A DNA stretch of 20,388 bases from an uncultured Oscillospiraceae bacterium (GCA_910587835.1 CAJUNQ010000031.1:1-20388); one strand, 5' to 3'; counted from the stretch's first letter, positions 5,682-15,184 are shown. Made by a program: numbers and translations. Notes: generated from the sequence alone by a model not told the origin.

Positions 5682-7643
5682 ATATATCCTCCTGCTCAAA
5701 TTGCTTTTCCGAAGCCCGCAATAAATATACGGGGCCCAGCACTCCGCTGGGCGGGATCGGCATCCTTCTGGAAAAGGCATCCTGTATGCGGTTTGCCAGC
5801 GTGTTAGCCGCAACGATCTCGATCTCATTTTTGCCGGCTTTGATGTATGAGCTGATATCCCACCGGTAGGGCGCCGCGATGCGCCAGCCCAAATCATGGC
5901 CGTTCACGCTGAGCTTGGCGGATACTCCTACCCTGCCAAGGTCCAGGCCCAGCGGCGCTTTTTTAAGGTCCAAGCTTGTCCGGTACCGTATCTTCCCTGA
6001 AAATTGAGGGGTTCCCTGTCTGCCGGTGATATTGATCAATTCTGACTGGCACCGGAATGGGGAATACCCGGCCGCTTTTCCCTGCTCATAAAGGTCAATG
6101 TCCCAAAGGGCGCGGACTTCACTTCTCTCCTTCCAACAGCGCTCTTTGGGAAATGCCTCCAGCTCCTGGTCCTCTACACCGCCCCAAAGAAAAAGCACGG
6201 ACTCCCCGGGTTCTAGCGACACATCAACGAAGCCGTCTTTAGTTTCCGCTTTTTCATACACCTCATTTAGTAGATCCATCTTCAGATATTTGCCTTCCGC
6301 AGGGAATCGAACGCTTTCCAATACCGGCATAGGGTTTTCATTGAACAAAACGAAGGCTGAAGTATCTTCACGGTCGAACCTGGCAATACGCAGCAATGCT
6401 GAGCCTGCGTGGTAATCATGCGCTAAACGCTTACTGAAAATATGACCGGCGAGTTCTTTCAGTTCTACCACTTCCCCCGGTAATTCTTTGGGACACATTG
6501 GGGCCGCGTCTATAAAGAAAACTGGCACGCCCGCGGCTTTCAGGCTCTTTGCCGCCTGCCAAAAGGGTTCCGGAAGATATCTGCATGACAGTACGGCTAA
6601 AAAGCCATATGATCTCTCGCCCACCATGAATTTACCGGCCTCCGCTTTTGCTCGGAGAAGAGAATCGACAGGCACGATGTCGTATGGGATATGGGCATCA
6701 TAACAGATTTTTGCCGGCTTCTCAGAAAACATACAGCCTTGACCGTTCATCCACTCCGCTTCCCCATGGTAGAGAATCGCTCCCGCCGCTTCCATATCCG
6801 TTCCATAGAGGAGATGGGCGGCCCGGTTCGTGTATTTCATCAGTTTTGAAAAGCTTTCGAACTGCGGGTCATTTCCACCGGCGTAAAAATGCGGGGGGCA
6901 GTCCTCATCCGGGAAAAAATCCGTGAAGGCATGGGGAACAAAATGGTTCACACCGCGTACCAGCAGGAAATCGATCAGCCACTTCATGCACGGGAGTCCC
7001 TCTGCCCACCCGAAGGCACCGAACACCTCGCACATCGCCCGTCCCTTCATTCGCGCGGTCTGTCTTGCCTGAGACGCCGCAAGCTGGGCGAGGATATAGT
7101 GGAAAAACTCCGGGTCGGCCACGCCTTCAGATATATCCGCCGCCGTCTGATATTGCCCCATGCCCGGCATGACCTGGTGCAGCACGATGTCAATGCCGCT
7201 CATATCCTGTCCCGCCAGCGCTCGGAAAAAATGCCCCGCGCTGCAGCCCAATCTGCCATGGGCACCCATATCCTCAATAATATGTCCTATATACATCACA
7301 TTGTGCGAGCGGCACCAGTCGCCCAGCTGATAAGAAAAATTTCTTTTCCATAGCCCAGTCACGGCATCCATATATGCCAGGCGCACATTTGGGCTATGCT
7401 CCCGATGTGAGTACCACAAAGCGGGCAACCAGTATTCACTCCACCCACTGCTCTCCATTTTCCCCAGAATCAGGTCCTCCCAGGGTAAGGCGACGCCTGG
7501 CTGTCCGACAGTACGGTAGTAGAATCCAGGGTCGCGTCCATATGGACCGATGTACGGAGCATCCAGGCTTGGATCATCGGAAAAAAGTCGGCGAGATAAT
7601 TGCCTTCCCTGTGATCCAGAATTTCCTTTAAAATTTGTTTCAA
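5662..7643 (-). pseudogene. Large glycoside hydrolase (GH106-like), internal deletion plus frameshift
   Basis: The long frame ending at 5662 encodes most of a big glycosidase of the type often found beside LplB/YtcP permeases. It has a barrel part with FSDDPSL, HIIEDMGAHGRLG, CEVFGAFGW (probable acidic catalytic region) and VNHFVPHAF. A C-terminal galactose-binding-like domain follows (LDLGRVGVSAKLSVNGHDLGW, PYRWDISSYI, NEIEIVAANTLANR). The true start appears to be TTG at 7643, seven bases after GGAGGT, giving LKQILKEILDHREGNYLADFF in a different frame. From recalled relatives this N-terminus is normally followed by roughly 250-300 residues before FSDDP; here it joins directly at a run of six T (7581-7586). 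One extra T would give NYLADFFSDDPSL in one frame. I read this as an internal deletion with a one-base shift. The GH106 link is tentative. No signal peptide. Confidence 0.68.
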
Positions 7644-7694
7644 GCCGCACACCTCCGTTTTTAGGTTCCACCATTGGGCAGACAATCCCAAGCC

Positions 7695-8585
7695 CTACTC
7701 CTTCACAGACCCTATGGTAATGCCGGAAACAAAATGCTTTTGCATAAATGGGTAAACGCATAGGATGGGGACCGTCGCGAATACGATCATTGCTCCTCCG
7801 AAGGATCGGTCGGACAGCAAGCGCAGCTTTCCAAGGCTCTCCGCTCCGAAGGAGCTGTAATCTATGTTGGTCAGCATCTGCCTTAACAGGGTTTGCAGGG
7901 GCCATTTATTTCTGTCATTTATATAAATGGTTGCTCCAAACCATTCGTTCCAGTGGCCTACCATCTGAAACAGGGTGATGGTGGCAATGGAGGCCGTAGC
8001 TAGGGGCAGCGCAATTCTGAATAGGATCGTAAAGTCATTCGCCCCGTCGATCTCCGCCGACTCAAAGATACTTTTGTTGATTCCGCGGAAAAAATTCATC
8101 ATCAGCACCACATTGCCAATTGGCAGGCAGCCCGGAAGGATAAGTGACCAAAGGGTATCCATCATATTCAGATTTTTTACAAGCAGATAGTTTGGGATAA
8201 GCCCGCCGGAAACCATCATGGGGATTATAAAAAACAGGCTGATCCATTTCCGACCCCGCAATTCATTGTTTTCCTTGGAAAGAAGATAGGCGGCAATGAC
8301 GGTTACCGCCAAATTGATGACGGTTCCCACGATGGTGCGGTAGATGGAGACAAAAAACGCGTTCAGGAATATGGGGTTTGAAAACATGGTATCATATGCC
8401 GCCAGATTAAAGCCCTTCGGAATAAACAGCACCGAATTACTGGCTGCAGAGACGCTGTCGCTGAAAGAGAGGGCCAGAACATGGACCATGGGTAGCAGAC
8501 AGGTCAGGGAAACTGTGAACAAAACTATGTAATCCACCACCAGAAAGATCCTGTCGCCGAAGCTTTTCGCAAGTTTATTATTCAT
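7695..8585 (-). CDS. Sugar ABC transporter permease, YtcP/LplC type
   Basis: 296 residues from ATG at 8585, preceded by AGGAGGGG. It is one of the two membrane subunits of an oligosaccharide importer of the CUT1 class. About six hydrophobic helices are visible (first around residues 15-40, last near the C-terminus). The cytoplasmic EAA loop that docks the ATPase reads SAEIDGANDFTILFRIALPL. The length and the C-terminal FVSGITIGSVKE are typical of the YtcP group that works with complex plant polysaccharide fragments. It begins 11 bases after the other permease, so the two are translationally linked. No ATPase gene is present; such transporters usually share a common MsmK-type ATPase encoded elsewhere. 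Confidence 0.93.
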   Translation of the reverse strand: MNNKLAKSFGDRIFLVVDYIVLFTVSLTCLLPMVHVLALSFSDSVSAASNSVLFIPKGFNLAAYDTMFSNPIFLNAFFVSIYRTIVGTVINLAVTVIAAYLLSKENNELRGRKWISLFFIIPMMVSGGLIPNYLLVKNLNMMDTLWSLILPGCLPIGNVVLMMNFFRGINKSIFESAEIDGANDFTILFRIALPLATASIATITLFQMVGHWNEWFGATIYINDRNKWPLQTLLRQMLTNIDYSSFGAESLGKLRLLSDRSFGGAMIVFATVPILCVYPFMQKHFVSGITIGSVKE

Positions 8586-8596
8586 ACGATCCCCTC

Positions 8597-9511
8597 CTAA
8601 AACACGCGGTAATTTGTAAACCGGGTCGCCAGGTAGTTTGCCGTAAGGGTAAGCGCGAGGCCAATCACCGATTTGAACAATCCAATAGCAGTGGACAGGG
8701 AATACTGAGCATCCAGTAAGCCTTGGCGGTAGATAAAGGTGTCCAGCACATCTCCCGTGCGGTAGACCGCCGGGTTATACATCACCAGGATCTGGTCAAA
8801 TCCGGCGTTCAAAATATTGCCGATATTCAGTACGCAAAGCATTACTATAATCGAGCTTATGCCGGGCAGGGTAATATGCCAGATACTTTTCAGGCGTCCC
8901 GCTCCGTCCATAGCGGCGGCCTCATACAGGTCGGGACTGATATTCGTCATGGCGGCCAGGTACACTATCGCTCCCCAGCCAAATTCCTTCCAGGTCTCCA
9001 GGATCACCATGGTGGGCTGAAACCATTGATTGCTGCCCAGAAAGAATATTGGCTTTATCCCGAATATCCCCAAAAACTGATTGAGAATACCGGTGGTAGA
9101 GAGCATATCCGTAAATATCCCTCCAATAATGACCCAGGATAAAAAATGTGGGAAATACGTTACGGTCTGCACGATCCGTTTATAAACCGGGTTTGCTACC
9201 TCGTTGAGCAGCAGCGCAAAAATGATGGCGGCAATTTGCCCGCATACGATCTTGCCTACGGCGATTATAAAGGTGTTCCAGACGATAGAGGTAAAGTCTG
9301 GCATGGCCATAGCGGTTTTGAACCATTTGAGCCCGACCCATGGGCTGCCCACGATCCCCTCTCCCGGGTTAAAGTCCTTGAATGCAATGGTAAGCACATA
9401 GTTGAAGAGCAGCACCACAAAGGCCGGGATCAGCAGCATGGCGTAAAGCTGCCACCTGCGTCTTAGGTACGCGGCAAATCCCTGCCGTCCATGATTTTGG
9501 GTGATATTCAT
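8597..9511 (-). CDS. Sugar ABC transporter permease, LplB type
   Basis: 304 residues from ATG at 9511, after a GAAAGGAAGG ribosome binding site. Partner of the following permease in a CUT1 importer. The EAA loop is YEAAAMDGAGRLKSIWHITLPG, and the C-terminus NYLATRFTNYRVF is characteristic of LplB-like proteins. The first membrane helix runs LYAMLLIPAFVVLLFNYV. Relatives usually continue with a Pro-Met-Tyr-Gly-type turn before IAFKDF; here NYV runs straight into LTIAFKDF, about four residues short, so the loop after helix 1 is altered. It lies 106 bases after the binding-protein gene, separated by an intercistronic terminator. Confidence 0.93.
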   Translation of the reverse strand: MNITQNHGRQGFAAYLRRRWQLYAMLLIPAFVVLLFNYVLTIAFKDFNPGEGIVGSPWVGLKWFKTAMAMPDFTSIVWNTFIIAVGKIVCGQIAAIIFALLLNEVANPVYKRIVQTVTYFPHFLSWVIIGGIFTDMLSTTGILNQFLGIFGIKPIFFLGSNQWFQPTMVILETWKEFGWGAIVYLAAMTNISPDLYEAAAMDGAGRLKSIWHITLPGISSIIVMLCVLNIGNILNAGFDQILVMYNPAVYRTGDVLDTFIYRQGLLDAQYSLSTAIGLFKSVIGLALTLTANYLATRFTNYRVF

Positions 9512-9537
9512 ATTGACCTTCCTTTCTAAACGTAATT

Positions 9538-9589
9538 AAAAAACCACACGCAGGGGAGTTCTGAGAAAACCGTTGACTCCCCTGCTGTG
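9538..9589 (-). terminator. Intercistronic terminator between binding-protein and permease genes
   Basis: GCAGGGGAGT (9550-9559) pairs with ACTCCCCTGC (9576-9585), extended by CAC/GTG, and is followed on the minus strand by six T (9538-9543). Partial termination or 3'-end protection here would make the binding protein more abundant than the permeases, a common arrangement in sugar ABC operons. Confidence 0.8.
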
Positions 9590-9617
9590 CGGTCGAATTT
9601 AGGAGGTAAACCAAAGA

Positions 9618-11468
9618 TTATTTGTTGGAATTGTACCAGTCGTTCACTTCCTTGGTAATATCCTCGCCTCCGTTGGCGCTCCAATTGGTCACGAATTCAT
9701 CAAAAGCCGTGATAGGCTGTGTGCCCATAATAATTTGTGCAAACGTTTCTATTTCCAGTTTGTGCAGATAGGTTTGCTTTTCGACCATCGTGTCGGTAGA
9801 GGCGCCGGCATATCCGTTGGCCTTGAGAACGCCTCCTTCACCGGACATCAGCTTATCCCAATAAGGGTAAATGCCCTCTGCGAAGGTCTTCACCATATTA
9901 GGATGGGTACTGTTCCACTCGTCAAACATCTTGCCTCCATCGGTGGAAAGGACGCTTCGATCCCCTGTGTTGTACGCCTCTGCCATGCTGCCGAAGTCCG
10001 CGTTGCCAATACTCACGATCTTGGCTCCGCACCCAAGCCATCTGCCCTGTTCGGTATAGTAGTCGTTCATGAAGCCGCAGCCTTCCTCTTCTTCGGGATA
10101 GTCATAAAGGTAAAGCTGGCGGGGCTGTCCGATGTTGGGATACTTTTCCGCGATTTCCTCTGTGTTGAGTGGACTACGTACCTCTGTGACCGGATACTTG
10201 AACTCGTAGTTATACTCATTCTTCAGGGTCTCCCGCAGCTCTGTCTCGTTGCGGTAATAGGACTCCAAGTTATCCCCAAACACATAGAACAGGGCCTCGG
10301 GGTGCTCACAGCTTGTAGTAATAGCTGTGTTGTCGGTCGTCCACCAGGTATCCTTCACCACGCTGCAAGTGCCGTCGTCACCACTGATAAAGGGAATTGC
10401 CGCTGTGGAAGAGTCAGGCAGCGCATTCCACATGGGGGTAAGGGGATTGGCAATCGAGTGCCAGGCTCCATTGAACATAAGCGCGTTTCCTGCAATTACA
10501 TCCTCATTTGCCTTGCCGGAATCCTTTACCACAAATTCCGGGTCGATATAACCCTTGGAGTAGTATTCTGCCAGCTTTTCCAAAGCGCGGCGCATCTCCG
10601 GCTGGATAGCGCCGTATACAAGCCCGCCGTCCTTCTCGGTCCAGGCGGTGTTGGCGCCATAGGCGGTAAGGATCAGTTCCCAGCCGTTCAGGTCCTTGTC
10701 CAGCATCATGGCACGGCCGTTCGGATACTTTTCATGGTACGCCGCAAACAGGTCGTCCAGGTCGCTGATGGTTTTGGGCTCAGATTTATTCAGCTCTTTC
10801 AGAATGTCGGTACGGATAAAGTTTATCGTCCAGAAGGAGAGGGAGTCTGTGCCGGAGGGCATAGAATATTTTTTCCCGTTTACAATAAACGGCTTCCAGA
10901 AAGCCCCCTGTGACAGGGCCTCCGCGTCCTCAATGTAATATTTGACAATGGGCGGAGCGTCCTCCAGCAGATCATCCATGGCGACCAGCTTGCCAGCCTG
11001 GGCATACTTTGCCACCTGGCCCACGCCGGGCTTGATGACATCCGGCAGATCATCGCTGGCAAATGCCAGATCAAGCTTTTGGGAATTGCTCTCGCTGTCC
11101 GCGGAGACCCACTTCATCTTCCACTCTATACCCAGATTTTCCTTGAGCCACTGGGTCCAGCCGTTGTTCTCTATGTCACAGCCATCGTGGAACATATCGT
11201 TTGCACCCACGACCGCGTGAGTCGTCAGAGTAATTGGCGGGTCATATTTGACGAACCTTCCCTGATCGTCAAAAACAATTCCGTTCTCCGACGTGCCGTC
11301 CGTTTCCGGCTGGGAGCTAACCTCAGAGGACTCCGCTTGGCTCTCACTGCTGGCTCCGGACGAGCTGCTGCTCTGGCTTTGACTTGTAGTTTGACCGCAT
11401 CCGGAAAGGGCCGCGGAAACTGTCAGCGCCAGACACATGATAACGGCCAGGATCTTTCGTTTTGTCAT
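9618..11468 (-). CDS. Extracellular solute-binding lipoprotein of the sugar transporter (LplA-like)
   Basis: 616 residues from ATG at 11468 (AGGAG nine bases before). A signal peptide with hydrophobic core (ILAVIMCLALTVSAAL) ends in the lipobox LSGC, so Cys24 is the lipidated residue. A Ser/Gln/Glu-rich flexible linker (about 25-60) follows, then a two-lobed binding domain. Segments such as LDLAFASDDLPDVIKPG and FNGAWHSI are typical of the large (about 550-600 residue) family-1 binding proteins that pair with LplB/YtcP permeases. It captures the glycan fragment at the cell surface and delivers it to the permeases. First gene of the leftward operon, divergent from the kinase gene, with which it shares a control region. 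Confidence 0.93.
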   Translation of the reverse strand: MTKRKILAVIMCLALTVSAALSGCGQTTSQSQSSSSSGASSESQAESSEVSSQPETDGTSENGIVFDDQGRFVKYDPPITLTTHAVVGANDMFHDGCDIENNGWTQWLKENLGIEWKMKWVSADSESNSQKLDLAFASDDLPDVIKPGVGQVAKYAQAGKLVAMDDLLEDAPPIVKYYIEDAEALSQGAFWKPFIVNGKKYSMPSGTDSLSFWTINFIRTDILKELNKSEPKTISDLDDLFAAYHEKYPNGRAMMLDKDLNGWELILTAYGANTAWTEKDGGLVYGAIQPEMRRALEKLAEYYSKGYIDPEFVVKDSGKANEDVIAGNALMFNGAWHSIANPLTPMWNALPDSSTAAIPFISGDDGTCSVVKDTWWTTDNTAITTSCEHPEALFYVFGDNLESYYRNETELRETLKNEYNYEFKYPVTEVRSPLNTEEIAEKYPNIGQPRQLYLYDYPEEEEGCGFMNDYYTEQGRWLGCGAKIVSIGNADFGSMAEAYNTGDRSVLSTDGGKMFDEWNSTHPNMVKTFAEGIYPYWDKLMSGEGGVLKANGYAGASTDTMVEKQTYLHKLEIETFAQIIMGTQPITAFDEFVTNWSANGGEDITKEVNDWYNSNK

Positions 11469-11762
11469 TCCTGTTCAACTCCTGATAAAAATTTTTGGCT
11501 TGTTACTCGGGCAATCATGGTTCAGCTTTTCCGGAAAGCAAGTGCTGCCTTTGCACATTTTGATATTACCATATGTCAGCAGTTTTGTACATGACAAAAC
11601 CCACATATTGCATAACAAAAAATGACTTCTTTTTTCACAATGCAAAAAAAGCTTTCCTGTTCCCCAAAAGTATGCTACACTTTATACGTGGCGTCAAGCT
11701 GTGCCCGGCACACAGGTTGTGCATAGTGGCGGAATCAAGCTGTGTTTTTGACGGAGGTGACT
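11469..11762. promoter_or_regulatory. Divergent control region of the transport operon and the two-component operon
   Basis: 294 bases without a gene. It holds the leftward promoter candidate and palindrome (11563-11600), long A/T runs, and on the kinase side a direct repeat TCAAGCTGTG at 11694-11703 and 11735-11744 (41-base period, about four helical turns). GGAGG at 11753-11757 precedes the kinase ATG. The YesN-like regulator probably binds here, but I see no proven site. Confidence 0.6.
11563..11600 (-). promoter_or_regulatory. Candidate promoter of the binding-protein operon with overlapping palindrome
   Basis: On the minus strand TGTACA (11586-11591) and TAATAT (11563-11568) are 17 bases apart, a plausible sigma-A promoter with transcription start near 11556. 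The -35 sits inside the perfect palindrome GTTTTGT-ACATG-ACAAAAC (11582-11600), so a bound protein would block or position RNA polymerase. Confidence 0.45.
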
Positions 11763-13508
11763 ATGAGCAAAAAGCTGTCTTTCTTTCAGTCCACGATTGT
11801 CCGAACTGTCTTTGTGTGCTTTCTTCTTACTATTGTTCCCATAACCTTTCTTTGCTCCGCGTGTTTGGACTGGGGCGCGGGATTGCTGCAGGATGAGGTG
11901 ACGCATTCCTATTATAGCAGCACAAAGATCGTTTCCGACTCCCTATCTGATAATCTTATTACCCTTCAAAACGCGGCGGCCGCATATCTCTTGGATGACG
12001 AGTGTATTACCCTTTCGGGAATATCAGCCTCAAAACCCAATCTTTATTTTTTCGCCAAGTTTAATTCATGGGTCAAACAACAATTTTTGTCCAGCTTTTT
12101 GAACGCTGATATGATCTGCGTGTTCCCCGCCCAGAGTCTCGCGGTCTCAACCAAGAACGGCGTGGAGCACCTTAGCAGCTATCCATTATTGACCGATCTG
12201 GAAAATCTGGGAGACAAGCACCCTGTATGGGCGTTTCGCCCCTCATACCGCGACCCTAATGAGAGATGTCTCTCCATAGTTATCGGTTACGTCCACGCAA
12301 CTCAAACCCGCCCCATAATCATCCTGGAAATCGACGAGAAGGCTTTATACGCCCAGCTATCCAACTTGCTCAGTAAAAATTCCGGTGTGCAGGCGTCCTT
12401 TTTCCAGGACTATCAGGGCGCCTGGACTTCCTTCGACTCTGACGGCTATCTTATACAGCCCAGTATTAACGGGCTGCTGGAGCACATAGAGGACGTTCCG
12501 TCTTTTTACTCTACGGAATCCAAGGGAACTCACCTGCGTATCGTCCCCGTCAGGATGGAGGACATCCGCTGCGTCTTGGGACTGGCCTTTGACGAACAGA
12601 GCGTACTGGCGCCGGTCATATTTATGAGGCACGCGCTTATCGGTATTTTGGTGACCGGCTCCCTTTTCACTGTCGCCTATCTCCTGCGCGGATACCGCAA
12701 GGTGTATATCCCAACCCAAACGCTGGTATCCTCTATGGAGCGGCTTGCTCTTGGGGACTTATCCGTTCGGGTAGAGCAGAAACAGAAAGGGGAATTCCAA
12801 ATACTGGCAGAGCATTTCAACTCGACCGCCCAAAAGCTGGAAACTCTGGTAAAGGAGAAGTATCAGGCTGACGTTAAAATGAAAAATGCTCAGATGAGTT
12901 TTTTGCGCTCACAGATCAATCCCCATTTCCTCTATAACAGTCTATTCAATCTTTATAATATGATAAAAAGCCAAGACCTTGATAACGCGGCGGATATGGC
13001 TGTATATCTTGGCCAATTTTACCGCATAGGAGCTCATTTGGATAAGCAGGAGCTCACCCTGGGCCAAGAGGTAGAGAATATCATTCCCTATCTGAAGATC
13101 CATCAGATACGCATGGGCGGCAGCCTGGACTTCAATTGTGATATCCAGGCCGGCCTTGAGGCTTTTGAAATACCCTGTCTCTCTTTGCAGTCCTTAGTGG
13201 AGAACGCCATCACCCATGCTTTTGCGAAAATGGAAAAAAACGCTTATCTAAATATTCAGGCAGTCCGTGAAGGAGATTTCGTGCTGCTCAGCGTGGAAGA
13301 CAACGGTTCCGGGATTGACAGCAATACCAGGGAAGACATTCTGCGCCGACTGCAAAACAGCGATGACGACGGGGTCTTCCACGGGCTGCAAAATGTTTAC
13401 GCGCGGCTGCGCCTTCTGCATGGGGAGCAGGTCTCTATCAGCATAGAGCCGGCCCCTTCCGGCGGCACCAGAGTCTGTCTGCGAATCCCGGACAAAAAAG
13501 GGGAGTGA
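11763..13508 (+). CDS. Sensor histidine kinase, YesM-like
   Basis: 581 residues. The start is ATG 11763 behind GGAGG, giving MSKKLSFFQSTIVRTVF; a longer upstream frame lacks a binding site. Helix 1 is about residues 12-35 and helix 2 about 290-308, with some 250 residues outside the cell between them as the sensor. A HAMP linker (about 308-360, MERLALGDLSVRVEQ) follows. The His_kinase/HATPase region has phospho-acceptor His388 in SQINPHFLYNSLF, N-box Asn481 in LVENAITHAF, and Asp513-x-Gly515-x-Gly517 in VEDNGSGID. It presumably senses the imported sugar, directly or through the binding protein, and phosphorylates the next gene's product. The genes touch at the stop codon and form an operon. 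Divergent to the transport genes it should control. Confidence 0.94.
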   Translation: MSKKLSFFQSTIVRTVFVCFLLTIVPITFLCSACLDWGAGLLQDEVTHSYYSSTKIVSDSLSDNLITLQNAAAAYLLDDECITLSGISASKPNLYFFAKFNSWVKQQFLSSFLNADMICVFPAQSLAVSTKNGVEHLSSYPLLTDLENLGDKHPVWAFRPSYRDPNERCLSIVIGYVHATQTRPIIILEIDEKALYAQLSNLLSKNSGVQASFFQDYQGAWTSFDSDGYLIQPSINGLLEHIEDVPSFYSTESKGTHLRIVPVRMEDIRCVLGLAFDEQSVLAPVIFMRHALIGILVTGSLFTVAYLLRGYRKVYIPTQTLVSSMERLALGDLSVRVEQKQKGEFQILAEHFNSTAQKLETLVKEKYQADVKMKNAQMSFLRSQINPHFLYNSLFNLYNMIKSQDLDNAADMAVYLGQFYRIGAHLDKQELTLGQEVENIIPYLKIHQIRMGGSLDFNCDIQAGLEAFEIPCLSLQSLVENAITHAFAKMEKNAYLNIQAVREGDFVLLSVEDNGSGIDSNTREDILRRLQNSDDDGVFHGLQNVYARLRLLHGEQVSISIEPAPSGGTRVCLRIPDKKGE

Positions 13509-13513
13509 AAATC

Positions 13514-15154
13514 ATGTATAATATGCTTTTGGTGGATGATGAAACCATCATTTTAGAGGGGCTGAGTCAAAATATCAATTGGCAGGACCTGGACATCCAA
13601 GAGGTGTTCACCGCGAATAACTCCCTTAACGCCCAGGAATGTCTTGGCAGCCATCGTATCGACCTGGTGATAACCGATATTCAGATGCCTGGTGAAAACG
13701 GATTGGCCCTGGGCGAGACGATTTTGCAAAAATATCCCTACACAAAAGTGATTATCCTCTCCGGCTACCAAAATTTTTTCTACGCTCAGCAAGCCGTACA
13801 GATAAAGGCTTTCCGCTATTTGTTGAAGCCGGTGCGGTATGAGGATCTAGAGAAGGTAGTGCGCGAGGCGCTTCACGAACTCCAACATGAGCTGCAGGGG
13901 AAAAAGGCTCTTGAAAACGCCAAGAAGCTAGCCTCGCAGGCCTATCCTCTGATATGTCAGAACTATCTCATGAACTGGCTGGAAAAAGACGCGGTACACC
14001 CCTGGGAGAATTTGCAGGAGGCCGATGAACACGGGCTATGCCTCACGCCGGCAGGCCAAGGTTATTTTATCATGATCCGCCTGGGACAGCGGGAGGAATC
14101 CGCATCGCAGGATGAACTGCTCCACTACGCCATGCTGAATCTGTGCCAGGATATGCTGGAAGGACAAATTGTTGATTTTATCAATGCCCAGCAGACGCAC
14201 TGCTTTCTGTTTTTATCGGATGTCCACGGCGCCTTTACATCCAGCCTCTCTTCCTTTCAGCGCGCCATAGAGCGGCTGGACTGGGTCCTCTGCTCGCTGG
14301 AGAATATAACGGAGGGCCCCATTCGGATATTCTGGAGCAAGATCCACCCTTTAGAGGAGCTCGGTACATGCTACCGCGAGATGAACCGCAAGGCCCTGCG
14401 GTTTATCGGAAGCTCTCAGGATCTTGTCTGTGGTCTGGAGAATTCCGAACGGCCCGTTTCCGCCTGGGAACCTTCTACTTTACACAGCCGCCCCTCTTTC
14501 CCCACGCTGATCGCCACCGGCCGGGCTTTGGCGGCATTGGAATGGATCGACAAAACATTTGAGGAATCCAGCAGGCACAGCGGCAACTGCCATGACCAGT
14601 GCCTGTACGTATACCACATGGTGGTTGGAACGCTGATCGCGGACTCATTCCAGAGGCAGATCGGTATATTGGCTTGGGGCGGGGAGTCCCTTGAGTTTAT
14701 GGAGGAAATGGGAGAAGATATAGTAGAGGACCTCCGCAGCCAGTGCAAAAAGCTCACATCGTCGTATCTTGAAAACTTGAACCACGCGCTCAATGGGCAG
14801 GAGGACTGGCTAATCGGGCAGATAAAGCAGTATATTGCAAACAATATCGAGGATAAGCTGTCCATCACTTCCCTTGCTGCCCATTTTTGCTATAACGCCA
14901 CCTATCTTTCGCGTGTCTTCAAAGCAAAGACCAACGTTCAGCTTGCTAACTATATTGTCGCGTCCAAGATAGCAAAAGCGGAGGAGCTGCTTCGGGCGGG
15001 CCGCTCCCCAACCGATACTGCTGCGGCAATAGGTTACGAAACCTATTCCCATTTCAGCAGGACATTCAAACGCCAGGTAGGCGTCAGCCCCAAGCAGTAT
15101 CAGGATGAAAAATGCTGCTTTAAGAAAAATGGCACAAACGGAGTTTCCAAATAA
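13514..15154 (+). CDS. Response regulator with AraC-type DNA-binding domain, YesN-like
   Basis: 546 residues from ATG 13514, which is nine bases after GGGGAG; GTG 13505 overlaps the kinase stop and leaves no room for a binding site. Receiver domain at residues 3-125: Asp8/Asp9 acid pocket, phospho-acceptor Asp55 in VITDIQMPG, Ser83, Lys105 in LLKPVRYEDL. A long middle region of about 300 residues, typical of YesN, separates it from a C-terminal AraC pair of helix-turn-helices (about 440-535: LSITSLAAHFCYNATYLSRVFK and DTAAAIGYETYSHFSRTFKRQVG). After phosphorylation it likely activates the divergent transport operon and its own operon, including the downstream glycosidase. Confidence 0.94.
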   Translation: MYNMLLVDDETIILEGLSQNINWQDLDIQEVFTANNSLNAQECLGSHRIDLVITDIQMPGENGLALGETILQKYPYTKVIILSGYQNFFYAQQAVQIKAFRYLLKPVRYEDLEKVVREALHELQHELQGKKALENAKKLASQAYPLICQNYLMNWLEKDAVHPWENLQEADEHGLCLTPAGQGYFIMIRLGQREESASQDELLHYAMLNLCQDMLEGQIVDFINAQQTHCFLFLSDVHGAFTSSLSSFQRAIERLDWVLCSLENITEGPIRIFWSKIHPLEELGTCYREMNRKALRFIGSSQDLVCGLENSERPVSAWEPSTLHSRPSFPTLIATGRALAALEWIDKTFEESSRHSGNCHDQCLYVYHMVVGTLIADSFQRQIGILAWGGESLEFMEEMGEDIVEDLRSQCKKLTSSYLENLNHALNGQEDWLIGQIKQYIANNIEDKLSITSLAAHFCYNATYLSRVFKAKTNVQLANYIVASKIAKAEELLRAGRSPTDTAAAIGYETYSHFSRTFKRQVGVSPKQYQDEKCCFKKNGTNGVSK

Positions 15155-15184
15155 GCCCCAAATAAATGAAATGGAAGTCAGAAT

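Noticed and set aside
5682..5897. N-terminal extension of the GH127 enzyme up to 5897
   Set aside because: It overlaps the upstream glycosidase, has no family resemblance, and a strong AGGAGG sits six bases before ATG 5681.
9735..10913. 392-codon plus-strand frame opposite the solute-binding protein
   Set aside because: It is the antisense of a clear lipoprotein gene with signal peptide and lipobox; its sequence has no recognizable family features.
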